Shown: positions 38,044 through 47,784, counted from the stretch's first letter. The stretch is 64,000 bases of DNA from Blastococcus sp. CT_GayMR19 (GCF_004570385.1 NZ_SPQL01000016.1:39016-103015); one strand, 5' to 3'. Numbers and translations are program-made. Notes: generated by a model not told the origin, from the letters alone.

Positions 38044-38121
38044 TCGTCCTCCCGCTCGGCGCGGTCGTGGGCTCGGCGCGGTCGCTGGGCTCGGCTCGTC
38101 CTCCCGCTCGGCGCGGTCGTG
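38044..38121. repeat. Direct repeat and GC-rich tandem block
   Basis: A 26-bp unit (starts TCGTCCTCCCGCTCGGCGCG) occurs at 38044-38069 and 38096-38121, with a related CTCGGCGCGGTCG piece between. It lies in the 156-nt gap after the HNH gene and before the PepSY gene end. No gene supported here. Confidence 0.6.
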
Positions 38122-38128
38122 CTGCGGA

Positions 38129-38584
38129 TCAGTTGCCGTGCGACTCGGTGCCGGTGATCTGGAAGTCCTCGCCGACCAGCACGGTGAGCCGCTCGTCGTC
38201 GGTGGTGACGATGTGCGCCTCGTAGACGCCACCGGAGTCCGTCTCGACGCGCTCGATGGTGGCGTCGGGGTACTCGGCGAGCACAGCCTCGGTCACCTGG
38301 GTCGCGGTGTCGCCGGTGAGCAGCTCTTCGTCGCCGCGCTGCGGCTGGGACGGGTCGCCGCCCCGCGGGCCGTGGTGCCCGCGACCGTCGCGCTGACTGG
38401 TGGAGGACTCCGGGCGCGTGTTGCCGTCGTCGGCGGCGTTCGCCGTGACCGTCCCGGCGATGATCCCGCCGACGACGAGTCCGCTGCCCACCAGCGCCGC
38501 CGACCGCACCCACGCCCGCTGGCCGATGCGCTCGCGCAGCGTCGGCTTCGGCCGCGCCGCCTCGTTCTGGGTCTCGCTGTCCAT
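38129..38584 (-). CDS. PepSY-domain membrane-anchored protein
   Basis: 151-aa protein with a cytosolic basic N-terminus, one TM helix (about 29-50, ending in ANA, so signal-peptide cleavage is possible), a Gly/His-rich linker and a C-terminal PepSY domain (about 88-148). PepSY domains modulate peptidases or bind ligands outside the membrane. ATG at 38584 has GGGAG 6 nt upstream. No partner peptidase is adjacent. Confidence 0.85.
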   Translation of the reverse strand: MDSETQNEAARPKPTLRERIGQRAWVRSAALVGSGLVVGGIIAGTVTANAADDGNTRPESSTSQRDGRGHHGPRGGDPSQPQRGDEELLTGDTATQVTEAVLAEYPDATIERVETDSGGVYEAHIVTTDDERLTVLVGEDFQITGTESHGN

Positions 38585-38698
38585 GTCGGACTCCCTGCAC
38601 TCCGAGGCCCCCGACGGGGCCGTCCGGAGAAGAGAGTCGGTCGCGGACCTGTGGTGAAGCTGTACGCCGGGTGCGGGATGGCCGTGAATGCACGGCGA

Positions 38699-39583
38699 CT
38701 ACAGGACGCCGTTCTCCCGCAGCACGCACAGCGCGTGGACCGTCGCGTGCCCGCGCCACTCCAGCGTCGCTGCGGGGGAGTAGCTGTCGAAGTCCACCGT
38801 CCAGCCGCCGTCGGCCTGCTGTCCGTCGGCCAGCCGCTCGAGTTCGGCGTCGACCACCGCTGCGCCGAACAGCGACCGCGCCGGACCGCCGGGCAGCGGC
38901 GCGAAGTCCAGCGGGCGCATGAACTCGTCCGCGGCCCCGCCGTCGACGTGCAACAGCCCGTTCTCCGGCACGCGAGGCCGGAGGCCCTCCACCGCTTCGG
39001 CAGCCGCCGGCGTGGACCGCGACGCCGCGTCGAGGAACTGCACGGCGAACGCCAGCTCCATCGCGTGCGCGGGGCCAGGCCCGTTGATGGCGGCCAGGCA
39101 GAACTCCGTCGCGCGGGAGAGCCACGGGTGTCCGGCCACCGCCGGGTCGGCGGCAGCCACCCGGTGGGCCGCCGCGGCGACCACGCCCGTGATCTGCAGG
39201 GACGACGTCGTCGAGTCGGCTCCGGCCCAGAAGGGAGCGGAAGCGGCCGGGTCGGGAACCGGCAGCGCGAAGGGCAACCCCCCGTCCGGCAGCGCGACCG
39301 ACGCCAGCCAGTCGCACAGCTCGGCCGCGCGCGGTGAGCTGGCCGGCGCGATGTCGGCGAACACCTCGAAGGCGTGCAGCGCGCCGCCCGGCTGACTGGT
39401 GCGCGACCGCAGATCTGGCTCGAGACCCCAGCCGTAGCCGCCGTCGGGATTGCGGTAACCGTCGACGGCCACCAGCACGGACGCGACGTCGCCGTTCCCG
39501 AACAGCAGGTCGTGCCGGCGGCGGTCCAGCACGCGGGCCGAACCGGCGAGGAAGTCGGCCGCAGCGGCCAGATCGACGCTCAC
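38699..39583 (-). CDS. Alpha/alpha-toroid (terpene-cyclase-like) protein
   Basis: 294-aa protein with repeated helical units like those of squalene-hopene cyclases and prenyltransferases. QW-like repeats are seen at NPDGGYGWGLEPDL and GQQADGGWTVDF; ALPDGGLPFAL is another turn. It is about half the length of a full cyclase, and the DXDD acid motif is not present, so catalysis as a cyclase is doubtful. The GTG at 39583 was chosen; one at 39601 is possible. No isoprenoid gene is near. Confidence 0.7.
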   Translation of the reverse strand: MSVDLAAAADFLAGSARVLDRRRHDLLFGNGDVASVLVAVDGYRNPDGGYGWGLEPDLRSRTSQPGGALHAFEVFADIAPASSPRAAELCDWLASVALPDGGLPFALPVPDPAASAPFWAGADSTTSSLQITGVVAAAAHRVAAADPAVAGHPWLSRATEFCLAAINGPGPAHAMELAFAVQFLDAASRSTPAAAEAVEGLRPRVPENGLLHVDGGAADEFMRPLDFAPLPGGPARSLFGAAVVDAELERLADGQQADGGWTVDFDSYSPAATLEWRGHATVHALCVLRENGVL

Positions 39584-39676
39584 GACGTCACCATGCCGCA
39601 CGTCACCGATCTTTCGCCCGGGACCGCGCGGATCGGGCGACCGAGCCGCGATGGCGGGATGGCGCGACCATGAGGC

Positions 39677-40081
39677 ATGGACGAGATCGGCCTGGACGTG
39701 GCCACCATGAACCTCGACGAGTTCCTGCTGGCCCGGATCGCGGAGGACAAGCGCGTGGCCACGGACGCCGCCGGAGCCGACAGGAAGGGGGAGTGGGGTC
39801 CCGACCTCGTCGGCGACGGACCCGGAGGGCCCCGTTCGACGGCGCACGTCGTCCGGCACGACCCGGCGCGCGTGCTCGCCGAGTGCTCGGCCAAGCGGCG
39901 GATCGTCCTGGCCTGCCGGGACGCCCGCCCGGAGACGGCGTTCGTCGGCATCCACCCGCGGGGCATGGCCGATTTCCCGGTCACGGCGCAGGATCAGCAC
40001 CAGCTCGCCGCGCTCACGCTGGCGCTCCTCGCCCTGCCCTACGCCGATCACCCGCACTACCGGCCGGAATGGCGGCCGTGA
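39677..40081 (+). CDS. DUF6221-family protein
   Basis: 134-aa small protein matching the actinobacterial DUF6221 pattern as I know it: LDEFLLARIAEDKRVA at the start, DPARVLAECSAKRRIV in the middle, and LALPYADHPHYRPEWRP at the end. Function unknown; often near phage or regulatory genes in streptomycetes. The ribosome site is weak. Convergent with the PucR gene, hairpin between. Confidence 0.8.
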   Translation: MDEIGLDVATMNLDEFLLARIAEDKRVATDAAGADRKGEWGPDLVGDGPGGPRSTAHVVRHDPARVLAECSAKRRIVLACRDARPETAFVGIHPRGMADFPVTAQDQHQLAALTLALLALPYADHPHYRPEWRP

Positions 40082-40090
40082 ACCGGCCGG

Positions 40091-40108
40091 GCGTGCCCGC
40101 CGGCACGC
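40091..40108. terminator. Bidirectional terminator
   Basis: GCGTGCC with GGCACGC (40091-40097, 40102-40108) and a CGCC loop, in the 28-nt gap between convergent DUF6221 and pucR-like genes. Confidence 0.55.
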
Positions 40109-40109
40109 G

Positions 40110-41294
40110 TCAGGGGTGGATGCCGAGGGCGAGCGTCAGCTCCAGCACGGTCCGGGGATCCTCCAGCCGCGTCCCGTAGAGCTCCCGGAGCTGCGTCATC
40201 CGGTACCGCACGGTCTGCGGGTGCACGAACAGCTCGGCCGCCACCGCATCCCGCCGGCCGTGGTGGAGCAGCCACGACCGCAGCGTCTCCACCAGCTTCT
40301 CGCGAGCACCTGGGCTGAGGTCCTGCAGCGGTGCGAGGACAGCGGCGCGCAGGTCGGCCAGCGCCTCGGCATCGGCCCGCAGCACGAGGTCGGCCAGCCG
40401 CCGCTCGGTGTCCAGCGGCTCGGCCCCCTCCGCCGCCAGTCCCAGCTGGAGCGCGCGGCAGACCCGCGCGTACGAGGCCGACGCCTCGGCCCACGGGCGG
40501 GGCGGCCCGACGACGGCCTCGCGCCCGCCCAGCGAGCGGAGCAACGCCGGCCGCGACCGGCCTGCCGCGTCCGGCACGAGCAGGACGACGAGATCGGACG
40601 CCGAGCCCAGCCCGGGCACCTCCTCGCCGGCGCGCAGCGTGCGGCCGTCCAGGGAGACCAGCGCCCCGCGGACCTGGCTCTCGGGCAGGACCACCGCGGT
40701 CAGCGTGCGCGGCGGCGCCCAGTCGGCGCGCTCCGCAGCCGCCTCCAGGTCCGCCACGGCCCCGCCGGCGAGCAGCTGGTTGGCCAGCCGCTCCAGGTAG
40801 CGCTGCCGGACCCGCCCACTGGTCGCCAGCTCGTCGCTGTGCCCCGCGACGCTGGAGGCCGAGAGCTGGTCGATGTAGGCGAACACCAGCTCCGCGAACC
40901 GGGCCAGCTGCGGCGCGGTCAGGCCGGCCGCGACGGCGCCGGCGCTCATGTGCCGCCACGCGACCCGAGCCCCCACGCGGTACGCGGCCAGCAAGGCGTC
41001 CATCGAGCGGCCACTGCGGGCCTCCCCGCGGCCCAGCTGGTACGCGCCCTCCAGGGCCGGCCGGATCGGGATGCTGGCGTCCGCGCCGCTGCTCGCCGTC
41101 GCCAGTTCCAGGAAGCCGCCGAGCGCCAGCTCGACGGCGTTGACGATGACCCTGCCCATGTCGCCGGAGAACGCGTCGGCGTAGCTCGGGACCTCGACGA
41201 TGATCTCCGCGACGGTCCGCTCGGCGACCGACGGCAGCTCGGCGCGCATGCCGTCGGCCACAGCGGTCGGGATCGCGGTCGGCTCCGGCCTCAT
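40110..41294 (-). CDS. PucR-family transcriptional regulator
   Basis: 394-aa regulator. The N-terminal helical domain (about 20-150) resembles the RsbRD/PucR sensor type. A central GGDEF-like fold follows, then a C-terminal PucR helix-turn-helix (about 335-390): LLHHGRRDAVAAELFVHPQTVRYRM, read in parts. ATG at 41294 has AGGAG 4 nt upstream. It is divergent from the reductase-desaturase operon and is likely to control it; a TGTTC-N5-GAACA palindrome lies between. Confidence 0.9.
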   Translation of the reverse strand: MRPEPTAIPTAVADGMRAELPSVAERTVAEIIVEVPSYADAFSGDMGRVIVNAVELALGGFLELATASSGADASIPIRPALEGAYQLGRGEARSGRSMDALLAAYRVGARVAWRHMSAGAVAAGLTAPQLARFAELVFAYIDQLSASSVAGHSDELATSGRVRQRYLERLANQLLAGGAVADLEAAAERADWAPPRTLTAVVLPESQVRGALVSLDGRTLRAGEEVPGLGSASDLVVLLVPDAAGRSRPALLRSLGGREAVVGPPRPWAEASASYARVCRALQLGLAAEGAEPLDTERRLADLVLRADAEALADLRAAVLAPLQDLSPGAREKLVETLRSWLLHHGRRDAVAAELFVHPQTVRYRMTQLRELYGTRLEDPRTVLELTLALGIHP

Positions 41295-41319
41295 CGTTCT
41301 CCTGCTCTGGCGGGCGTTT

Positions 41320-41334
41320 TGTTCGCAGGGAACA
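41320..41334. promoter_or_regulatory. Candidate operator for the desaturase operon
   Basis: Perfect inverted repeat TGTTCGCAGGGAACA (5-bp arms, 5-nt spacer) in the only gap between the PucR regulator and the reductase-desaturase operon, 67 nt before the operon start. Confidence 0.45.
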
Positions 41335-41400
41335 GAACCTACGCCCCGATTCACGTCAGCGGCACAGGTACTTATGCCTTGGGCTGGACAAGCTCTAGAC

Positions 41401-42498
41401 ATGACGACAACCGTTCCGCGCCCGACCACGGCCCGGCCTCGGATTGCGCTGCGCGACCGGGTGCTCAAGCTGGCCGAGCTGGTCACGACACCCCTGCTCC
41501 CCACCGACTACCTCGACCTGATCGATCCCCTCCGGTCCGGCGCCGACCTGCGCGGCCGGATCGAGGCGGTCCTCCCCGAGACGCGGGACGCGGCGACGGT
41601 CGTGATCCGTCCCGGCCGCGGCTGGCAGGGCCACACCCCCGGCCAGTACATCCGGATCGGCATCGACGTCGACGGCGTCCGCCAGTGGCGCGCCTACTCG
41701 CTCACCTCGGACCGGACCCGGACCGACGGCTGCATCGCCATCACGGTGAAGGCGATCCCGGGCGGCAAGGTCAGCAACCACCTCGTGCACCGCACGACGC
41801 CGGGGACGATCGTGCAGCTCGACCAGGCCGCGGGAGAGTTCGTCCTCCCAGCCCAGCTCCCCGCCAAGGCGCTGTTCCTCACCGCCGGCTCCGGGATCAC
41901 CCCCGTCATGGGCATGCTGCGCAACCACCCGGAGCTGACCGACGTCGTCCTGGTGCACTCCGCCCCCACGGCCGAGGACGTCGTCTTCGGCGCCGAACTG
42001 CGGGCGATGGCCGCCGACGGCCGGATCCGGCTGGTCGAGCAGCACACGGACACCGCCGGGATGCTCGACGCCCCGGCGATCGCCGCGCTCGTCCCCGACC
42101 TGCACGAGCGCGCCACCTGGGCGTGCGGGCCCGTCGGGATGCTGGAGGCGCTGGAGGAGCACTGGGAGTCCGCCGGCCTCGACAGCCGGCTCTACACCGA
42201 GCGCTTCCGCCCCACCGTCCTCGTGACCGGCGAGGGCGGCACCGTCTCCTTCACCAGGAACGGCACCACGCTCGAGGCCGACGGGGCCACCCCGATCCTC
42301 GACGCCGCCGAGGACGCAGGCGTCCTCATGCCGAGCGGTTGCCGGATGGGCATCTGTTACGGCTGCGTGCTGCCGCTGCGCGAGGGCGCCGTCCGCGACC
42401 TGCGCAACGGCGAGATCACCACCGCGGCGCCCGGGGACGGCGTCCTGATCCAGACCTGCGTGAGCGCCGCGGCCGGCGCCTGCGACATCGACCACTGA
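41401..42498 (+). CDS. Ferredoxin/flavodoxin reductase-like electron donor for the desaturase
   Basis: 365-aa flavoprotein: FAD-binding barrel with RAYSLTS near residue 98, NAD-binding domain with TAGSGITPVMGML, and a C-terminal 2Fe-2S ferredoxin domain with CRMGICYGC plus a later Cys (LIQTCVS). It is the Rv3230c type, which passes NADPH electrons to the DesA3 stearoyl-CoA desaturase in M. tuberculosis. The desaturase follows 20 nt downstream. No good ribosome site precedes the ATG; the mRNA may be leaderless. Confidence 0.92.
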   Translation: MTTTVPRPTTARPRIALRDRVLKLAELVTTPLLPTDYLDLIDPLRSGADLRGRIEAVLPETRDAATVVIRPGRGWQGHTPGQYIRIGIDVDGVRQWRAYSLTSDRTRTDGCIAITVKAIPGGKVSNHLVHRTTPGTIVQLDQAAGEFVLPAQLPAKALFLTAGSGITPVMGMLRNHPELTDVVLVHSAPTAEDVVFGAELRAMAADGRIRLVEQHTDTAGMLDAPAIAALVPDLHERATWACGPVGMLEALEEHWESAGLDSRLYTERFRPTVLVTGEGGTVSFTRNGTTLEADGATPILDAAEDAGVLMPSGCRMGICYGCVLPLREGAVRDLRNGEITTAAPGDGVLIQTCVSAAAGACDIDH

Positions 42499-42518
42499 CC
42501 TTTGATCGGAGCCCACTC

Positions 42519-43715
42519 ATGACCGTGATCCAGAAGAAGTCCGAGAACCCGATCGCCCACCTGTCCGCCGAGGACATCGAGATCCTCGGCAAGGAGCTCG
42601 ACACCATCCGCCAGGAGATCCGCGACAGCCTGGGGGAGGACGACGCCAAGTACATCCGCCGTGTCATCGACGTCCAGCGCAAGCTCGAGCTGGGCAGCCG
42701 CGCCGCCCTGCTGGTCTCCATGTTCCCGCCGGCCTGGTTCGTCGGGACCGTCGGCCTCTCGGTCGCCAAGATCCTGGAGAACATGGAGATCGGGCACAAC
42801 ATCCTGCACGGCCAGTGGGACTGGATGCGTGACCCGAAGATCCACTCCACGACGTGGGAGTGGGACATGGCCAGCCCGGCCGAGCAGTGGAAGCACTCGC
42901 ACAACGAGCTGCACCACACGTACACGAACGTGATCGGTAAGGACAACGACCTCGGCTACGGCATCATGCGCGTCGACGAGGACCAGAAGTGGCACCCGAT
43001 GTACCTGGCGCAGCCGCTGTGGAACTTTCTCAACGCCTGCTTCTTCGAGTACGGGATCGCCGCCTACGACCTGGAGCTGGGCAAGAACCTGGCGACGAAG
43101 AAGCGCCGCGCGAACCCGGAGTTCCGGGCCGACGCCAGGAACGTGCTGAAGAAGATCCGCAAGCAGGCGACCAAGGACTACCTCGTCCACCCGGTGCTGT
43201 CCGGGCCCTCGTTCCTGCCGACCCTGGCGGCCAACTTCACCGCCAACGTGGTGCGCAACCTGTGGTCGCACTCGGTGATCATGTGCGGCCACTTCCCCGA
43301 GGGCGTGGAGACGTTCGAGAAGACGTCGATCGAGGGCGAGACCCGCGGCGAGTGGTACCTGCGCCAGATGCTGGGCTCGGCCAACATCTCCGGCAGTAAG
43401 GCCATGCACATCATGACCGGCAACCTGAGCCACCAGGTGGAGCACCACCTGTTCCCCGACCTGCCCAGCAACCGGTACGCCGAGATCGCCCCGAAGGTGA
43501 AGGACATCTTCGACCGCTACGGGCTCACCTATCACTCGGCCCCGCTGTACAAGCAGGTCGCCAGCGCCTGGCACAAGGTCATCCGGCTCTCGCTGCCCAA
43601 CGGCTGGCTCGCCGAGACGACGCCGAAGAACGCCCCGGCCCAGGTGATCAAGCTGGTGCGCATGACGACCGGCGGCAAGAAGGTCCGCCGCGAGCTCAGC
43701 CGGGCCGCCGCCTGA
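42519..43715 (+). CDS. DesA3-type acyl-CoA delta-9 desaturase
   Basis: 398-aa membrane di-iron fatty acyl desaturase. All histidine boxes are present: H93NILH97, H126SHNELHH133 and H305QVEHH310. Hydrophobic helices are about 62-82 and 165-185. With its reductase it should insert a double bond into saturated acyl-CoA to adjust membrane fluidity, an oxygen- and NADPH-dependent step. A strong terminator follows. The divergent PucR gene suggests fatty-acid or redox control. Confidence 0.94.
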   Translation: MTVIQKKSENPIAHLSAEDIEILGKELDTIRQEIRDSLGEDDAKYIRRVIDVQRKLELGSRAALLVSMFPPAWFVGTVGLSVAKILENMEIGHNILHGQWDWMRDPKIHSTTWEWDMASPAEQWKHSHNELHHTYTNVIGKDNDLGYGIMRVDEDQKWHPMYLAQPLWNFLNACFFEYGIAAYDLELGKNLATKKRRANPEFRADARNVLKKIRKQATKDYLVHPVLSGPSFLPTLAANFTANVVRNLWSHSVIMCGHFPEGVETFEKTSIEGETRGEWYLRQMLGSANISGSKAMHIMTGNLSHQVEHHLFPDLPSNRYAEIAPKVKDIFDRYGLTYHSAPLYKQVASAWHKVIRLSLPNGWLAETTPKNAPAQVIKLVRMTTGGKKVRRELSRAAA

Positions 43716-43730
43716 CCCAGCTCGAGCGCT

Positions 43731-43777
43731 GAACCGGAGAGGTCCAGAACCCGCGTGGTTCTGGGCCTCTCCGGTTC
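43731..43777 (+). terminator. Terminator of the desaturase operon
   Basis: 21-bp stem with one G-U pair (43731-43751 and 43757-43777, arm begins GAACCGGAGAGG) and a 5-nt loop, 15 nt after the desaturase stop. The TTCGA at its end made it look briefly like a tRNA arm, but no cloverleaf exists. Confidence 0.85.
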
Positions 43778-43791
43778 GAGGCTCCCGGTAC

Positions 43792-44235
43792 TCAGAGGTC
43801 GCGGACGCTGAAGGGTCGGGGACCGTAGCCCTCGGGCAGCCCACGCAGCTGGACGTGGTCGAGCTTCCTGCCCACCACTGCGCCCGCCGGCCAGAACCGA
43901 GCGAAGTGCACGGTGTCCTCGATCGTCTCCTCCAGCAGTTCGGCGAACTCCGCCGTGCCGAGCAGGTCCGGTCCCATTCCTGCCGCGACGAGATATCCGT
44001 CCACCGCCACCCGCAGGTCGTCGTAGGTGATGTCGAGCTCGCGCACCAGCGCCGTCGTGGTGGCCCGCATCGAGCTCATCCCGGAGAAGGCCCGCCCGCA
44101 GCCGCAGCCACCGTCCGGATCCGCCTCGTCCGTCGCGCAGACGAAGCCGAGCAGGACCAGCTCGCCTTCGACGGCGAAGCAGAAGTCGCCGTCCTGTTCA
44201 CCCTGGCGCTCGCGCGTCGCCGTCAGCAGCTTCAT
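43792..44235 (-). CDS. Conserved actinobacterial protein, unknown
   Basis: 147-aa soluble protein. A Cys-rich segment GGCGCGRAFSGMSS follows a beta-rich start (MKLLTATRERQGEQDGDFCF) and precedes helices (ATTTALVRELDITYDDLRVAV). The four clustered Cys could bind metal. Proteins with this opening are common in actinobacteria, but I recognise no function. The ATG at 44235 lies in a small hairpin and has no ribosome site. Confidence 0.8.
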   Translation of the reverse strand: MKLLTATRERQGEQDGDFCFAVEGELVLLGFVCATDEADPDGGCGCGRAFSGMSSMRATTTALVRELDITYDDLRVAVDGYLVAAGMGPDLLGTAEFAELLEETIEDTVHFARFWPAGAVVGRKLDHVQLRGLPEGYGPRPFSVRDL

Positions 44236-44306
44236 GCACGGCACCGTGCCACGGGGGTCTGACAAGTCGTTTGCCCTGCTGAGGATCGAGATGTTCCGAT
44301 GCGGCG

Positions 44307-45140
44307 GTGGATCTTCCCGCCGTGCTCGCGGCTCTCGACGAGCAGCTGCGCCGCCACCCGGTGGCGGGTCCGGGGGTGCGGGTCGAGAACGAGGATCGAG
44401 TGACCCGGATGGTCGGCACCGACGGGTCGTGGTCGTCCGTGGTCTGGAGCGGGCTGTCCGAGGCCGACGCGGACGATGTGATCGCCCGCGAGATCGCGCG
44501 CGCCACAGAGGCGTCCTTCGAGTGGAAGCTGTACTCGCACGACCGGCCCGCCGACCTGCCCGACCGGCTGCGGGCCGCCGGCTTCACACCGGAGCCGGTG
44601 GAGACGGTCATGGTGGCCGACCTCGCCGACCTCGACCTGCCGGTCCCGGCGCCCGACGGCATCCGTCTGGCGACCGTGGAGGACGACGCCGGCGTGGAGG
44701 CGATGCTCCGGGTCCACGACGAGGTCTTCGGTCCGGGCACCACCTACCCGTCGGTGGTCGAGGCGGTGCGGACGGCGTTGGGCATCCACCCTCGGCCGAT
44801 CGAGGCGGTTCTCGCCCGGGCCGGCGACACGGCCGTCTCGGCGGGCCGGGTCGAGTTCCACGAGGGCACCGACTTCGCCAGCCTGTGGGGCGGCGGGACG
44901 CTGCCGGAGTGGCGGGGCCGCGGGGTGTTCCGCGCCCTGGTGGGCCACCGCGCCGTCCTCGCCCGGGACCGCGGCTTCCGCTACCTGCAGGTGGACGCCC
45001 TGCCCACGAGTCGCCCGATCCTGGAGCGGATGGGCTTCCACCCGCTCACCGGGACGACCCCGTGGACGTACGGCAGCAAATCCGAGGAGGCGACGCCTGC
45101 CGGTCCGCTGTCTCCGTCAGGCGCGCAGGACAGCTCCTAG
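44307..45140 (+). CDS. GNAT-family acetyltransferase
   Basis: 277-aa protein. An N-terminal domain of about 110 residues is followed by a GNAT fold with the acetyl-CoA loop WRGRGVFRALVGHRA (RxxGxG-like) and ALPTSRPILERMGFHPL at the end. It resembles bacterial two-part GNATs acting on small amines or peptides. The GTG start at 44307 has no ribosome site. Its stop overlaps the convergent small gene by 4 nt. Confidence 0.85.
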   Translation: MDLPAVLAALDEQLRRHPVAGPGVRVENEDRVTRMVGTDGSWSSVVWSGLSEADADDVIAREIARATEASFEWKLYSHDRPADLPDRLRAAGFTPEPVETVMVADLADLDLPVPAPDGIRLATVEDDAGVEAMLRVHDEVFGPGTTYPSVVEAVRTALGIHPRPIEAVLARAGDTAVSAGRVEFHEGTDFASLWGGGTLPEWRGRGVFRALVGHRAVLARDRGFRYLQVDALPTSRPILERMGFHPLTGTTPWTYGSKSEEATPAGPLSPSGAQDSS

Positions 45141-45406
45141 CCCGTCGGAGTCGCGCTCCGTGCGATCCGTAGGACGTCCCCATCGGTGCGCGGCCTCGGC
45201 ACCGTGATCCTGGGACGCCGGGGCAGCAGGGGGATGACGACACCCGCGACCTGGTACTCCGCCCGGCGCCTGCTGGTGGGCGTGGCCCGCTCCGCGTCGG
45301 CGATCATCGCGGCCACCCGGCCCAGCCGTGCCCGGCTGGGGGAGGCGTCGTCCGATGAGAAGGCAACCCGACCGATCGGCTCGGGACCGCCCGGCGCGGG
45401 CATCAT
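45137..45406 (-). CDS. Small basic protein, unknown
   Basis: 89-aa Arg/Pro-rich protein. The ATG at 45406 overlaps the stop of the NTF2-like gene (ATGA), which supports translation by coupling. No domain recognised. It ends against the GNAT gene with a 4-nt overlap. The low-complexity composition leaves some doubt that it is a real gene. Confidence 0.5.
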   Translation of the reverse strand: MMPAPGGPEPIGRVAFSSDDASPSRARLGRVAAMIADAERATPTSRRRAEYQVAGVVIPLLPRRPRITVPRPRTDGDVLRIARSATPTG

Positions 45407-45791
45407 GCGGCCACGCTCGGGGTGCCCTGGTGGAACAGCAGCAGCCATCGGGCCTCGGGGTCGCGCAGCCACACCGAGCTGCGCAGCGCCTCCCGGCCGG
45501 GCTCGCGCGACCGGTAGGTGACCAGCACGGCGTCCGCGCCGAGGTAGCGGGTCCGCAGGTCGGCGGCCTGGACCGGGGCGTCCGCGCCGCTCGTGACCGC
45601 GGTGATCGACTCGGGGTCCCGCACCCGCCCGGACGCGCCGCGCTCCAGGAAGCCCGGGTGTAGCAATGCCCGGACGCGCTCGGCGTCCCGCCGGACGTCG
45701 GGCTCCAGCAGGGTCAGCTCGCGCTCGACGACGTCCCGGAGATCGGCCTCGGTGGGCCGCGCGGGCGGACTGGTCAGCTGGACGGCGGCCA

Positions 45792-45792
<1 letters not shown>
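45403..45792 (-). CDS. SnoaL/DUF4440 (NTF2-like) protein
   Basis: 129-aa NTF2-fold protein: ERELTLLEPDVRRDAERVRALLHPGF at the start, then ADLRTRYLGADAVLVTYRS and SSVWLRDPEARWLLLFHQGTP, the DUF4440 pattern. Such folds act as small enzymes or ligand-binding proteins. The start codon overlaps the dnaB stop (TGATG), so it is read as part of the dnaB transcript. Role unknown. Confidence 0.82.
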
Positions 45793-47162
<1,370 letters not shown>

Positions 47163-47241
47163 GGATTCCTCCATCTCCTTGCCGGCGCGCCCGCACCACC
47201 ACTCCGTGGGGAAGCCGGGAGTTCGGCGGGCGCCGCCGGAC

Positions 47242-47255
47242 CGAACGTGTGTTCG
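47242..47255. promoter_or_regulatory. LexA (SOS) box upstream of dnaB
   Basis: CGAACGTGTGTTCG matches the actinobacterial LexA consensus CGAAC-N4-GTTCG exactly; the symmetry extends to GACCGAAC and GTTCGGTC (47239-47258). It lies 80 nt upstream of the dnaB start. Confidence 0.65.
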
Positions 47256-47400
47256 GTCATTGCTACCGCCGGGCACCGACAAGTTCGGCGGACCCACGAT
47301 CGGGAGTGCCGGGGTTCGGCACCCGGCGGGAGCTGGGGAGGACGTTAGGAACCAGGAGGGCCGCCGTCCAACACCGGTGTGGGCGTCGATCTGCACAACT

Positions 47401-47409
47401 TGTGGACAA
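47401..47409 (-). promoter_or_regulatory. DnaA box (perfect)
   Basis: Minus-strand TTGTCCACA, the preferred DnaA box of high-GC actinobacteria, embedded in CTTGTCCACAAG. Confidence 0.6.
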
Positions 47410-47434
47410 GTCGGTGGACGGACGCCTGTCGACA

Positions 47435-47443
47435 TGTGGAGAC
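47435..47443 (-). promoter_or_regulatory. DnaA box-like word
   Basis: Minus-strand GTCTCCACA, three mismatches to TTGTCCACA but retaining the CCACA end; it counts only as a neighbour of the perfect box. A TGTCGACA abuts it at 47427-47434. Confidence 0.25.
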
Positions 47444-47511
47444 GGCGGGGGACACGTCCCGGCCATCCGGGGGATGCCCGCCGCTCACCTGCACGAAGGG
47501 TTCCCCGCGGC

Positions 47512-47520
47512 TGTGGACGG
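47512..47520 (-). promoter_or_regulatory. DnaA box-like word beside an AT-rich stretch
   Basis: Minus-strand CCGTCCACA (two mismatches), directly next to the AT-rich run GAAACTTCTCAACAATTTTT. Confidence 0.35.
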
Positions 47521-47746
47521 AAGAAACTTCTCAACAATTTTTCGCGACGCGCCCCACGAGCCACAGGGGGCGTCGTGGGCGGCCGGGCGGCCCGGGGCGG
47601 GCTCCGGATCCACATCGGGAACGCGCCCGGACCGGTCAGCGCCCCGCAGAGCCCGTCGCCCGCCGGTGACCATGCCCGGGGGACCGCTGGGGTCAGGGGC
47701 ACCGGCCACGGCGCGCTCAGGGCGCTTGGCGGTCCCGTGGAGAACG

Positions 47747-47784
47747 CGCGAGGGGCGCCGGACCGGAGTCCGACGCCCCTCGCG
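47747..47784 (-). terminator. Terminator of the rpsF-ssb-rpsR-rplI operon
   Basis: 17-bp stem with one mismatch (47747-47763 and 47768-47784, arm CGCGAGGGGCGCCGGAC), loop CGGA, 52 nt past the rplI stop. Confidence 0.8.

Noticed and set aside
43760..43800. CCGGTTCGAGGCTCC looks like a tRNA T-arm
   Set aside because: No acceptor, D or anticodon arms; it is the right arm of the desaturase terminator.
47263..47709. Short minus-strand frames of 67 and 74 codons in the rplI-dnaB gap
   Set aside because: No ribosome site, no recognisable sequence, and they cover DnaA-box and terminator DNA.
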